Origin: Thamnidium elegans
Taxonomy: Eukaryota; Mucoromycota; Mucoromycetes; Mucorales; Mucoraceae
Reading direction: 5' to 3'
DNA length: 64,000 bases
Assembly: GCA_025201345.1 (NCBI GenBank)
Contig: JAIXMG010000003.1
Coordinates: forward strand, 806,001 to 870,000
Both the position numbers and the translations under genes were made by a program. Below are positions 14,262-25,866 of the stretch, in pieces. The notes under the pieces are model-generated. The model ran no database searches and was not told the origin of the DNA. It was given only the letters and a program-made list of their open reading frames with translations. Each line of letters begins with the position of its first letter. Position 1 is the first letter of the stretch.

Positions 14262-14848
14262 TTTTTAATAATACAGATATTACTTTTTTAAAATAAAAAT
14301 GATGGATGTTTATATCAAAAAAAGACGCGATTAGGAGAAGATAAGAAGACAGAAAGAAAAAAAAAGGGGTTTTTTTTTTTATTATGTAGTAGAGTACTTT
14401 TTATTTTATGTAGTACTTTTCACAATGATCGCATAGTTCTATCGTCTTCTTTTTTCCAAGAAACGTTTTATGTATCCAAATATTTATGACAAGTTTATTA
14501 TAGTGGACATGACGATTCATCTAAACTTTTTTTGCGCGATAAATCTGAGTATCAATAGGAAAAACAAAAAGGAACAACAAGTTTATGATGTAGTATTGAT
14601 GCGATCATTCACAAAAAACCAAGACAAAAGTATCTTAAATACGTCATGGATCTACCAAAAGAGAGAAGCCTAAAACAAGTCACCATCAATCAATTTTCCT
14701 TACAGACTCAGCTTATTTTTTTTTGTTCATGGTGACCTCATTTTTGCATAAATTATTTTAGTATATATTGAGCAAAAAGTAAAAAACTTTCTTTTACTTC
14801 TTTACAAACATTTTTTAAAAAAAAAGAAATCATACTATACATAACAAA
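14262..14848. other. Intergenic 3' flank and promoter
   Basis: AT-rich. A 67-codon frame at 14470-14673 has no family resemblance and an ordinary intergenic base composition, so it is not called. The last 100 bases are the T/A-rich leader of the following secreted-protein gene. Confidence 0.4.
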
Positions 14849-16413
14849 ATGAAAGCCTCTAGTTTATTAGCTCTTCCCTTGACATACTGTGTCCTCCTCG
14901 TTTTACTTTCACAAGAAGCACAAGCAAAATGTAAAGTATATTTTAGAAACATCTTTTTGAAACAATCCAAACTAAAACAATTTACATATATATAGCTTCT
15001 ACTGATCAAGTTCAAGAAAACGTTGAATGGACTAAAGATCAAGTTCAAGCGTACCTAGACAAGTACCATATCTCCTATGACAAGAATGATGAAAACCTGA
15101 TGGAGACTGTTCAAAGATACCGTGATGCAGCAGTCGCCAACGCCGGCTTGTTTATCAATGACAAGACCAGCTCTGTACAAAGATTAATTGACGGACTCAA
15201 GATCCAACTTGAAAAGAAGTACAAGTTAGATGCCAACAACGTGCAATCCTTCACTGATGATATTCAACACGAGTTGAAGCAGCTTGAATTAAGTGGTAGT
15301 TTAACACAGGATAAGGTAAAGCAGTCTTTGGATAAGTTGCAGCATAAGGCTATCAAACAAAAATATGTTACTGCTGCTCAATACAAGGAAATCGCCAACG
15401 AGCTTTCATCTTCTTTCGCTACTCCTACTTGGTACCAACGCATTTTCCATACCGGTCCTTCTCACAGTACCCACTTTACAGATGATTCCTTCCATACCTG
15501 GATCTCCTCTAGTGTCACACAACGCTTGCAAGAGAATAAGGAGTTGACCAAGGAAGAAATTAACGCGGTTCTTGATACCTTGAAGAAGGCTATCCAATCC
15601 ACTTCTTCTTCTGCTAAGGACCTTACAAAGTTGGCTAGCCCTGCTTGGTGGAAACAACTCTCTCATGATCTTGAAAAGAACGCTAAACTTCAACAAAACC
15701 AAGCTGCTGCCGTTGTTGATTCTTTAAAGGATGAGGTAAACTCTTACAAGATCTTTGCTATGGATTATGCCGGTGATGCTACTCAACACTCTCAAACCCT
15801 TTTGAACTCTGCTTCAAGATACTTGATGGATACTGGTAATTACATCTATCGTGCTGTGGTCAACCCTATCAAGGCTAGAGAATCTGATGCTAATAGTGCT
15901 GTCTCCGTTGCATCCACTGCTGCTGCCTCCGCTACCGATGCTGCTGGATCCTCTGCTTCTTCTCTTCGTGCTGCTGCTACAGACTCTGCTTATTCTGCCA
16001 AGGATGCTGCCGCTGCCTCTGCTTACTCTGCCAAGGATGCTGCCGCTGCCTCTGCTGCCTCTGCTACCGACGCTGCAGCAGCCTCAGCTTCTGTCTTACG
16101 TTCTCAAGCCTCTCAAAGTGTCAACCATGCCAAGAACAACTTTGGTCACTTCTGGCGTCAAAAGGAATTAGAGACATATAAAAAGGTTGGATATACTGAA
16201 GCACACATTGACTGGGTAGAAAACTACCTTTCAAAGACCTTCCACGATAAGAGTAATCTTGCCAAGGAAACTGTTCATGAAGCCATACGTACTGTTCGTC
16301 AATATCTTGTTCAAGCCAAGGTTCAAACCGCTGCTCATATTGATTCTCAATTAAAGTCTTTGGAAGGACTTATTGAATCTTGGAGAAGAACTGTTGTACG
16401 TGATGAATTGTAA
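14849..16413 (+). CDS. Ish1/Msc1-like stress protein with signal peptide and RDEL tail
   Basis: Predicted lumenal ER or nuclear-envelope protein. Exons 14849-14930 and 14996-16413 give 499 residues. Residues 1-26 are a clear signal peptide (MKASSLLALPLTYCVLLVLL, cleavage near QEAQA). An Ish1-type unit follows at about residues 35-60 (VEWTKDQVQAYLDKYHISYD), the W...L..wL..hgI pattern of fungal Ish1/Msc1 proteins, with several more W-containing helical repeats (TPTWYQRIF, DSFHTWISSSV, SPAWWKQL, HIDWVENYL). Near residues 345-400 is an Ala-rich LEA-like repeat (AAASAYSAKDA twice and relatives). The C-terminus is VVRDEL, a variant of the K/HDEL retention signal. The family is associated with heat or stress response in ascomycetes; substrate and partners cannot be told from sequence. 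GCT/GCC-rich codons suggest high expression. Confidence 0.75.
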
Positions 16414-16541
16414 ATAAGCCCCCATCCATCTCTTAAAAAAACAATATTATACATAATTTTCTCATGACAATAAAAAAAACAAGTTTTTTTTTTTTCGTAA
16501 ATATAAGATTTTCATGTGCGTGGTTTGTGTGGGTTCGATCC

Positions 16542-16592
<51 letters not shown>

Positions 16593-17395
16593 AACCCTAG
16601 CGATAAAACTAGGTTAACAAACCATCATACTTGATTTTTACTGCTGAAAAAAAAAATTTCATCTCGAAATAAATAAGAGAATCAATTCATTACATGATAT
16701 CTAAAACTTTTTTTTTGGGGGTAGTATAGCTCTCATTTGCATATATATTTTAAAAGAGAATGCCTTTGTATAGATTAAGTTATTAGTTACACTGAAATAC
16801 TTTCGATTTCGGCAGGTTAAAAGAGCATTAAAAGGTCCGTGCTAGATATTCCAAATAGAAAGATTTGTGATTATGTTAATTAGCACAAAGTGTGTGTGTT
16901 TCTTGATAATAAAATTACGAAAGCAATTCACGCAATTACTTTCTCTTAAAGAAAAAGCCCCTCGGTATTAGGACAGTAATAGGTTATGCTTCTAATACTT
17001 GATGGTTTGACCAACATTATTTAACAACATCTTTGCTTTTAAATTATGCTCAATGTGTACTATTTTTTTTTTTTTTTATGTCAAACTAATGATAAACGAA
17101 CTTTCGGGGGGTGCTTGCTTTGAATTATGCTATCCAAGCACCGATTTTCCAGCAGTACTTGTGTCACCAATAAAGTAAAACCTATTCAATCAAAACTGCC
17201 AACTAAAAAAAAAAAAAAACTAGTTTCTGCATAAAAGTGTATGTACTAAAAAAAAAAGAAGGGGGGATATTTTTTTTTATTATTATTAGAAGGTACTATT
17301 GTTAAAATTATTATATTTTTTTTTTTTTTTAAAAAAAGGGTATTAAAAAAAAAAGAGAGTGAGATATGAAAAGAGTATATAAAAAGTGGGAATAT
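16414..17395. other. Intergenic with 48-base poly-A tract
   Basis: Convergent 3' regions of the Ish1-like and kinase genes. A pure A run spans 16543-16590, directly after a GGGTTCGATCCC string (16531-16542) that resembles a tRNA-type B box. No A box or cloverleaf precedes it. CCTAG...CTAGG at about 16596-16613 can form a short hairpin. No gene called. Confidence 0.5.
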
Positions 17396-19773
17396 CTAGG
17401 CGGTTATTTCTTCTTTGATGATAGGAGTAGGTTGAACGATCGGTTCTTCTTTAATGACAGGAGGAGTTGATTCTTGTTTAACGGATAGCGTAGTTTCATC
17501 CAACAAGACACTGCTGCTACCCGCTCCACTACTAGCAGTGCTCATACGATGATGACTATGGTCTTCTTCAGCAGCTAAACTGCTTTCTGTGGTCGTGTTC
17601 AAGTAACCACTTTTTCCACCCAAATTTAAGGTGTCTAGTAACGTACGGTAGATAAACTTGTATGCCCACACATTACCTCTCATTCTTCTCATATCGACAA
17701 TATAAAGACCTGGTAAGTTCTTGATACGACACAATTCAACGCTGAACCTCACTTCATCTCCTGGATCCACACTAACATCGCCATAAATCGTTGCTTCGTT
17801 TGACGATGACGATGTTGTTGTAGTTGTTGCAGTACTATTATTGGTTGTAGCAGTAGCTTGACTGGATCTGCGCAACAGCATACGGAACGGCGTGTTGTTA
17901 CCGTGAGGATGTTGTATTGTCTTTGAAGAAGCTTGTATGGGTTTTTTATGTCTAGCGCATTTCAACTTGAACTCGCCACCGTCACGCTTAAACTCAAGTC
18001 CCAAGGATTTTAATGTTTGTTTTACTTGCTGGAAGACAAGTGCCGGCGGTCTGCTTGTCAAGGCTTCTTGATCCACAGCACCGTGATGCGTACGAAGTTT
18101 TAAGTCTGTTGTTGATGTTATTTCTGGTGTGACACGATCACGGTGCAACATGTTTGTATCACTAGGTTGGTTTGTAGATCTATGAATCGTGCCTAATTTT
18201 AAAAAAGATTAATTTCATTATATATATTTTTTGACATGTGTTTTTTTTAAAAAAAAAAAACTTACTTAATGGTTTCTTTTTAAACCAATCCATGAGTTTT
18301 TTACCAGCACTACGATGCTTTTCTTTATCAGATAAGGTATGCATTGTATGTTCAGAGACAGAAGGCATCATGGGCGCACGATGCTCTGGTTGCGGTGGAG
18401 GCGTCGTGGTACTTTGACGACGATGGCTGAACGACATTTTATTATCAGTCATGGAATTGACTAACAGACTCAGAGTCTTCTTACGTGTGCCTCTTGACAC
18501 AGGAGGTGTTGCAGGGGAATGGCGAGACGTGCTGGTACGCTTTGGATGCGGTGTACTTGCACTTGTGTTGGGTATGGGCATAATAGGATCTGGTTTTTTC
18601 TTTTGTTGTTGTTGAACGCTGGATAAAAACTTTGCCTGTAAAATGGAACCTTCGGTAGCAGGCGCTAATGACATGTGCCTAGTACGGTTGGTGTTACGTT
18701 GCGTTGGTTTAGGCGTGTTGCTGTGACCAGAAAGGAAATGAAGAACCTTTTCGGTAGAGGAAGAGACGGTTGATTTAGGACGTACTTTACTGTTACTAGG
18801 CACGGGCGAAACATGCGCTTCTTCTTTTCTAGTGCCTTTTTTGGTAGTGTCTGTCATGTGTACAGGGTGATCTTTTTTGTGGATGGATGGTGTTTCATGT
18901 TTATCGGTTAAAGTGGGAGGAGGTAGCTCAATGGTACTGATTTCTTCTTCTTGCATTGGATCATCTATTTGCTTTATAGGTTCTTCTACGGCAGGTATAT
19001 CTTTACTTGGTAAAGCAGGAGGAGGTATATCTTGTTCTGGTACTGCTTGATCTTGCATTATTTGATCTTGTTTGGTTTCTTCTTCCTCTACTACAGCAGG
19101 TCGAATGTCTTCTTCCATAAGTTGATCTTCTTGTTTATTATTTGACTGAGGTTCTTCTTCTTCTTCTTTAATACCGGGTTCGGTTGTAACGATAGGATGA
19201 CGGAAATGGTCAAGGGTTGCAATTGTGTTTCTTCTTTGTTGATGATCAGGCACTACAGCATCCTCTTGTTCCGTTTCATCTATAATTGGATTCACTTGAC
19301 TATCGAGATGAACAAATAGGTGGGTATGAGGGCTTAACCAAGGGTGCGCCATAATGGTTTCCATCGAACACCGTTTTTCAGGATCAGGTACCAGCATGAG
19401 ACTTAATAAATCGCAAGCTTCGTCCGAGATATAGTCGGGAAAGATCAAAGGGGTATTTAAAATATACTTGTAGAGTAAATTGATATTGTAACTTTCGGGG
19501 TTGGCTGGATCATCGTCATAAGGTAAATAACCGCACAACATGGCAAATAAGATGACACCACAGGACCAAATATCAACAGCAGGGCCGACATATACACCTT
19601 GATTCATAACAAGTTCAGGTGCGGCGTAACAAGGTGATCCACATGAAGTTGACATTAAATCATCTTGAGGTGAAGAAAATTGGTTTGCAAAACCGAAATC
19701 TGTAATAAGTACATTACGATGTCTATCTAGTAACAAGTTTTCCTAAAAAGAAATTATAAACTGTTAATTTAAG

Positions 19774-19811
<38 letters not shown>

Positions 19812-20599
19812 ACCAATTTAAGGTCTCGATGGACAATGTGTTTTTGATGCATATAATGTACGCCACTTATCAGCTGCGCAAATAGTCTACTAGCGTCTCT
19901 TTCTTTAAGGTAACGATGAGCGAGGATATAATCGAACAGTTCACCGCCTGTGGCGCACTGTAATATAATACCAATGTACTTTTCAGTTTCAATTACATCA
20001 AATAATTCGACAATATTAGGGTGATGAAGAATCTAATAAATTATAAAGTATTTAATTAGAAAACATACACATGGAATGAGTTTTATTGTTATTACTCGTA
20101 ACACAGATATCTCTCTTTCAACTTTAGTCATACGCGATGAAGAATCTATACTATCTTTTCTGATCAACTTGATAGCAACCTTATTACACATAATTAAATT
20201 AACAAGCTCATATATACATTTTTTTTTTTTTTTTTTTTTTTATACCTCTTGCCCTGTCTTGACTTCAATACCAAATTTTACTTTACCAAACTCACCTTCA
20301 CCCATTGTTTGTAATAATAAATAAGGGCCAAATACAGTTGGTTTTCTACCAGGAGGTAAATGATAGTGATATAATTGATAATAGTATTGCCACCAAGGTT
20401 GGTTACTACGAAGTTTTTCTTGATGCTCAGCTTCTTGGTGACGTTGAACTGACTTTTGTAATTCACTAGGCATTGCTGTGACAGAATAAGCTCTTTGTTG
20501 ATGATGACGAGCTGGCGTTTGTGCGTTTTCAGAATTGGGATTAGCCATCATGAGATCAGATGTCTCTAAGGCTTGAAGAGGGTGAACAGGTAAGGTCAT
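17396..20599 (-). CDS. CAMK-like Ser/Thr protein kinase, Kin4-like, with KA1-like tail
   Basis: Start at 20599, stop at 17396, about five introns on the minus strand. After an approximately 90-residue N-extension comes the kinase domain: Gly-loop GEGEFGKVKFG (residues about 99-109), VAIKLIRK, HRDLKLENLLLD, ITDFGFANQ, GSPCYAAPE and DIWSCGVILFAMLCGYLPYD. The insertion NINLLYKYILNTPLIFP and PDPEKRC resemble the Kin4/Frk1 group, so a Kin4-type kinase (spindle-position or nutrient signalling in yeast) is my best guess. A long Ser/Pro/Glu-rich region follows, then LMDWFKKKPL. The last exon carries a fold resembling the membrane-binding KA1 domain of MARK/Kin1 kinases (FQQVKQTLKSLGLEFKRDGG...VRFSVELCRIKNLPGLYIVDM). 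Kinase identity is certain; the Kin4 orthology and the KA1 call are moderate. A purine/pyrimidine run at 19779-19809 lies in an intron. Confidence 0.87.
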
Positions 20600-20613
20600 T
20601 TTTTTTTTTTTTT

Positions 20614-20644
<31 letters not shown>

Positions 20645-20726
20645 GCTGCAAAAAAAAAAATATATATAATAAAAAAACGTGACTAGTGTCCTTTTTAAGG
20701 AGAAGAATTTTATTTTTTATGTTAAA

Positions 20727-20760
<34 letters not shown>

Positions 20761-20906
20761 AGGGAAAAAAGGTAAAAAAAACAAAGTTTGTTTTTTTATA
20801 TATGTGTGCGTGAGCAGTAACAAACACATACACACCAAAAAAAAAAAAAAAAAAACGTGAAAAATGTACAAGGTGCGTGAAAGGGTAACTATTTTGTTTT
20901 GTTTTT
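20600..20906. other. Kinase promoter and HAD-protein 3' flank
   Basis: Very low complexity: a TTTA tetranucleotide run at about 20613-20640, a poly-A run at 20729-20757 and another at 20838-20855. Short Phe/Lys-rich frames here are artefacts of these tracts. Confidence 0.5.
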
Positions 20907-21881
20907 TCAAACCCAAACTCTATTTCCTTTCCATAATGAATCATCATCATCTTCTTCTTCACTCATTTCAACCTCGACAGTTTCGTAACTATAGTAACTA
21001 GTTGGACGATCAAATAATTCATCTTGATCATCATTTTCTTCCACACTACTGTCTTCTTCTTCAGTAAAGGAGTCTGGAAAGTAACAGAACCTTAACGGAC
21101 TTGTAGGCTTTGGAAATTGAGCGATAATGTCTCTCCAATTTAACATACGATGTACACTTTCAGATAATTCAGTAGGACGATGATACAACTTTTTTGAGGT
21201 GGAAGTAAGGGTAGGTGCACACATACTGGGCTTTTTTTGAATTCGGTCTTGATGATTCCATGTGTATTTACCTTTGCGGTCATACAATAATATGTCTATA
21301 CCTAAACTAGAACAATCCAGTGCGTGCTCTAACGAATCATCTATTAATACATCTGCACCAATTTCTTGACAAATAACTGATTTTGATTTTGAAATGTATT
21401 CAAGTTGTTCTGTATCTGTTAAATCCAGATTACAAAAATAAATACTTTCAAATATTCCTAAGAAAAAAAAAAAAAAAAAAAGTTAGAAAACATAAAATTG
21501 TTTGTGTACACAGTATATTGTAATACCTGGATAATGTCTATCTACAAATCTTTTTGTCTTTTCTGCTACAAATTGTTGCCTTGAAGTTACAATGACCAGA
21601 GTAAAGTGACGCCTTTTCAACATCTTCAATGCTTCTAAAGCAAAGTCTCGAATAGGTTCAATTTGATCAAAATGATAGGAATCATAAAAGTCTCTCATTT
21701 TCAACAAGGATTCTTCTTTGGTACCTCCCCACACCTTCCAATAGTCATATGTATTAAAATCTGTAACACAGAAATTGGTACCATAGCAATCATTATGCCA
21801 CAACACAAGACTTTCCAATGTATGAGCCAATGTTTGATCCAAGTCTACTGCAATTAGTTTACGGGGCAAATTGGAGTTCAT
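20907..21881 (-). CDS. HAD-superfamily hydrolase, 5'(3')-deoxyribonucleotidase-like (NT5C type)
   Basis: Two exons, 21881-21527 and 21457-20907, give 301 residues. The N-terminal HAD motif I is AVDLDQTLAHT (DxDxT) at residues about 11-21. Motif II is VIVTSRQQF, and motif IV is VLIDDSLEHA, whose paired aspartates bind Mg. The spacing (WHNDCYGTNF, the YDYWKVWGG segment, then YPGIFESIYFCN) fits the NT5C/PF06941 5'-nucleotidase group that dephosphorylates (deoxy)nucleoside monophosphates. The C-terminal 110 residues are acidic and probably disordered (TEEEDSSVEENDDQDEL, MSEEEDDDDSLWKG), an addition not needed for catalysis. It lies tandem with the kinase gene on the same strand. The superfamily is secure; the nucleotide substrate is inferred. 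Confidence 0.82.
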
Positions 21882-22090
21882 TTTTTTTTTTTATTTTTTT
21901 TTTATAATTAGAAACTAAGAAAAGAAGAAGAAAAGGAAAAGAGAAGAAAAATAGAAATTAAATACCACCCGACTGGATAAAGTAATTTTGTATTAAAACT
22001 CAATTTTTCACACTTGAAATCCCCTCCCCCCCCCCTTTTTTTTTGTTATAAAAATAGGAGAAGGTACCATGAAATTACATTTAAGAGAAG

Positions 22091-22825
22091 CTATTTTACT
22101 TTATTAATCAACAAATGATAGTTATTATTAAAAAATACAAGGTCTGTATTGACAATTGATATCAATACAATTGTGTCTTTAAAGTTTAAATGGCCCTTTA
22201 ATTTCTTACATTCTCGTTTTATAAGTGCAGCATTTTTACCAGACTCTGTCCAAACATGTAATATATGTCTATCAAATTTTGTATTTACTATACTCGTACT
22301 AGAAGCTACTATATTATTTAACTTTTTTCGTAATAATTGAATTGCATCTTGTCTCGTATAATTTCTATTAAAAGCCATTGCTCTCGTGACGGATACACCC
22401 AAGATGATCTCCTTATCTCTTGTAACGTAGTGACATGCATAATCCATTAACGGACCACTACCTCCATTATCAAATTCTTCAGGGTAATGATACTCTAGTT
22501 CAGTTTCGGTCTTAAACAAATCGACTCCTAATAACCGAGATAGTAATTCGATCGAAAGTGCTTCGCTATAAATACTTGAACCACCTGCGTTTGGGGTAGA
22601 TAATATTCGGGTCGCACTAGTTCCCATCCGTTCTCGTTGTGTCATGTTGACATTGGTGTCAATTATACTAAATTGTCCTGGTCGATGTAAATTATTAAAC
22701 AGTTGCAACATATTTCTTTGTGAGGTATATATTGTCATGTCCGGGTACTGAAATAAAAGCCTTTGTTTAAAAAAATATTGCTGTACTCTTCTTGTGAATA
22801 TGGCACGTAGTAACCGTTGAAACAT
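22091..22825 (-). CDS. Uncharacterised conserved protein, possible PD-(D/E)XK fold
   Basis: Intronless, 244 residues from the ATG at 22825 (MFQRLLRAIFTRR); an upstream in-frame ATG at 22885 would add a Leu/Pro/Ser-rich leader read through a G-run and is less likely. The sequence has the order of a restriction-endonuclease-like core: a helix with Glu (SIYSEALSIELLSRLLG), an ELEYHYPEEF strand, GPLMDYACHY with a candidate Asp, then ILGVSVTRAMAF, followed by helices (DAIQLLRKKLNNIV) and a strand ILHVWTESGKNA. I recall similar uncharacterised proteins in fungi and slime moulds, but no function is established to my knowledge. Nuclease activity is only an inference, because the classical E-x-K is not obvious. 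Confidence 0.6.
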   Translation of the reverse strand: MFQRLLRAIFTRRVQQYFFKQRLLFQYPDMTIYTSQRNMLQLFNNLHRPGQFSIIDTNVNMTQRERMGTSATRILSTPNAGGSSIYSEALSIELLSRLLGVDLFKTETELEYHYPEEFDNGGSGPLMDYACHYVTRDKEIILGVSVTRAMAFNRNYTRQDAIQLLRKKLNNIVASSTSIVNTKFDRHILHVWTESGKNAALIKRECKKLKGHLNFKDTIVLISIVNTDLVFFNNNYHLLINKVK

Positions 22826-23990
22826 GTTGGACGGGGATAGAAATAATGAGAGAGAAAAAAAAAGGGGGGGGGGTAACCATGACAATTATCATGCAACATC
22901 AAACGGTCACACTTGTCAAATAAAAAAAAAGGGGAATCGACATCATCATTATCCAAATCATGACTGTATTACACACATTCCTACAACCTTAATCGGAATT
23001 GTCAAATGGTCTCTTTTTAATCATTCCTTATTTACTTAAATTACACACACACACACACTTTATAAATACACTTATAAATATACATGATGAGGAAACGTTT
23101 TAGAAAAAAAAAGAAGTAAAAAAAGAAAAAAAAAGGATTTACAATATTATAAAGTTTGACAAGAAAATCATCAGGGGCGAATAAATAAAAAATGTCAAGA
23201 GAGAAAAGGAGAGGGGGAGTTAAAAAAAAAAAATAGGAGAAAGATAGCCACTCAAATCTGACATTACTCCTTGTTTATTTACCCTTTTTCTTTTTTTTAA
23301 TAGTCTAATTGATAATTATACGTATAAATTAATCACATTATGAAAACAAGTAGTTTTATATCCTGTCAAAGAGTATCACATTTTCTCTTTGTGTGTCGGT
23401 CATACAGAGAAAAAAGGTATTTTCTTTTGTTGTTGTTTATAAACAACTTTTTTATCCCTTGCTCAAAAAAAGGGCTGTCAAAAAAAGAAAAGATACTCCT
23501 TACTACACCTACCCCTTTATTTTGGTTGATTTACGCTGTTTACTTTTTTTTTAAGCATATAATTTCGGTCCTTTACTGTTTTATATATATTATAAATTAG
23601 AATTCCTACTTTTTGTTTCTTTCCCTTTTTTTTTAGTAGTGGTATTTTACTTTTAAAAAAAAGAGAAGAAAAAAAAAGGTCCCACACCCCTCAGTGCCTT
23701 AGTATCGATTGAAAACGCAGCCAAGGTTGTTTGTTTCCTGTCACGTACGTACCTTTTTTTTGCCGATCAATCCCCCATAACTATATGCACGTCCCTTGAA
23801 TTGATATAAATAGGTCTACGTTTTTTTTTCTCTCTTCTTTCTTTTCCTCCCCCTTTCTTTCTTTTTTTTTATACCTATTTTTCTATACCTTTTTTTTTAT
23901 CTCTCTTCTTATATATAAACATATATAAATACTACATATATATATATATATATATATATACATATTATACATACACATTATATTATCTAC
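22826..23990. other. Divergent intergenic region upstream of the homeodomain gene
   Basis: Contains a poly-G run (22864-22873), CA repeats near 23043-23059, and several pyrimidine tracts. The 5' leader of the homeodomain gene has a TA dinucleotide run at about 23935-23960. An 86-codon frame at 23340-23600 is Phe/Leu-rich low-complexity and is not called. Confidence 0.45.
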
Positions 23991-24862
23991 ATGCATCAAC
24001 AAGACAGTTCAGCTATGGATACTACCACAGTAAAGTATAATGTACAAAATAAAAATAAATAATCCAACTAACTTGTATATTATATTAGTTACGTATATTT
24101 AGTCCCATCATTTTATTTCATGATGCAACGGTGTGTAGTGATAATCAGGTGATCCAACTTAAAAAACAAAAAGTGAATGCAATGCTTAAATCAAATGGTC
24201 AGTTTTGGAGTAACGTCATTCAAAGTACTCGAAACAATGCATTTTCTTCTCCGCCTCAAACGCCACCACCTACATTATTTACTTCTTGTAATTCATCTGT
24301 TGCTTCTTCTTGTGATGAAACCAGACAGAAATGGTATGGTACTCCATCGGATGATACAGATATGGAAGATGAAGTTGATGTAGAAGATGATGACGAACCT
24401 GTACCTACTAGTACGGTAAAAAAGAGAGTGAAATCTACAAATGGTAGAAAACGTAGAGGAAATTTACCAAAGAGTGTGACAGCTATATTAAAACAATGGT
24501 TAATTGATCATTGCAGACATCCTTATCCTACAGAAGAAGAAAAGAGGTCACTAAGATTAAAAACAAATTTGACATTGAACCAAATTAGTAATTGGTTTAT
24601 TAATGCCCGCAGAAGAATTTTACCCTTAATCTTATCTTCACCAAATAATAACAACAACAATAATAATAATAATAATAATAGTAGTAATGGTGTGAATGAA
24701 AAAGAAAAAAAGACAAGAAGAAAAAGAGGCTGGATGTCTGAAGAAACAAGTGGTAAGAGATTTTTTAAGGCCAAAAGACACGCTTTTTTTTTTTAACTTT
24801 TTTCATTTTTATCAGGCAGTAAACAGTTTTGTCCAAAAGGCAGACATCAACAATTAGTATAG
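23991..24862 (+). CDS. TALE-class homeodomain transcription factor
   Basis: Exons 23991-24029, 24089-24752 and 24816-24862 join in frame to 249 residues (starts MHQQDSSAMDTTT, ends GRHQQLV). The homeodomain lies at about residues 120-180: RGNLPKSVTAILKQWLIDHC, then HPYPTEEEKRSLRLKTNL, then recognition helix QISNWFINARRR. The PYP three-residue extension between helices 1 and 2 and the WFINARRR helix are diagnostic of TALE proteins. A short acidic stretch (DVEDDDEP) and a basic KKRVKST...KRRG region precede it, and a poly-Asn run follows. Fungal TALE proteins include mating-type-like and developmental regulators; which applies here is unknown. The last intron has donor GTAAGA and acceptor ATCAG. 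Reading through it would instead give an F-rich tail. Confidence 0.88.
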
Positions 24863-25866
24863 TAATCCTCCTTCCCTCCCCTTAAAAGAAAAAAAAGAAA
24901 AAAAGAAAAAAAAATACATGTACAGTAATAAAAATAAAAAAATAAAATAGTGGTATTTTTTTGATCCGGTTCACGGGTAATTTTTTAGACAGTAGAAATT
25001 ATGCAACAATTTGACAATTTACATTGGTTACACATAAATTCACCATTTTATTGTAAATTCAGACGGAAGTTTAAATTAATACTCCGACCTTTTTTTCTTT
25101 GTAAAAAGAATTCAAGAAATGGCCACTTCCAAAACAAGTATGTATTTATCTTTCAATCGGGATAGTCAGGAACGCTCTTTCTTTTTTGCATTAGTTAATA
25201 ATTGCTGCTTTAAAAACGAAATGTTTCGCATTATTTTATAAAACAAGAAGATACACCACTAACAAGAGGCTTACAAAGCCTCCAATTGAATAACCCCAAA
25301 AAAAGCAAGATATCACAAATCAAGTATACAATTCAACAAAAATAAATAAATTGATAACAAACAAACAAATTTGGAACACAAGATCGATTCTCATGATGTA
25401 TACAATACGCCTTTTTTCCTTTTCGTGATAAAAGATAGAAGAAAAGAAAAGTACTGGAAAAAGGCGGGAAACGTTAATACTGTAGTGAGTACAATCTATA
25501 GTTTATCAGTGGTTGTTTCAAAATTGACACTCGGGCCATCTTTTGGGTTTGACGCCACTTTAATAATTTTATACAGTATAATATATATAGAAATACACAC
25601 TGTGTGAACTATTAGTATCCATCTAGAGTAAGTTTCTTATGGGGTTAAAGTCTGTACAACAACAAAAACAAAATGTACAACAACAAAAAAAAAATTATAT
25701 TGTAAAAAAAAGGTCCAGAAGGGACGGAGTGTAAATGCCTGAAACGAGGCTCTATTTCAACTTTACCTTATAAATAGATGCTATCTTTTTTCTTTTTTTC
25801 CTTTTTATTTTATTATTTTTTCTTTTTAAAAGAGTAACTTTTATATACACATACAACAATACAGTA
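24863..25866. other. Intergenic, promoter of the PP1 regulatory subunit gene
   Basis: AT-rich. Near 25657-25690 a short unit TGTACAACAACAAAAA occurs twice in tandem. A 78-codon frame at 25371-25607 has no family resemblance. No RNA gene recognised. Confidence 0.4.

Noticed and set aside
16508..16542. Possible tRNA gene at GGGTTCGATCCC
   Set aside because: No acceptor, D-arm or anticodon arm can be built upstream, and poly-A follows immediately.
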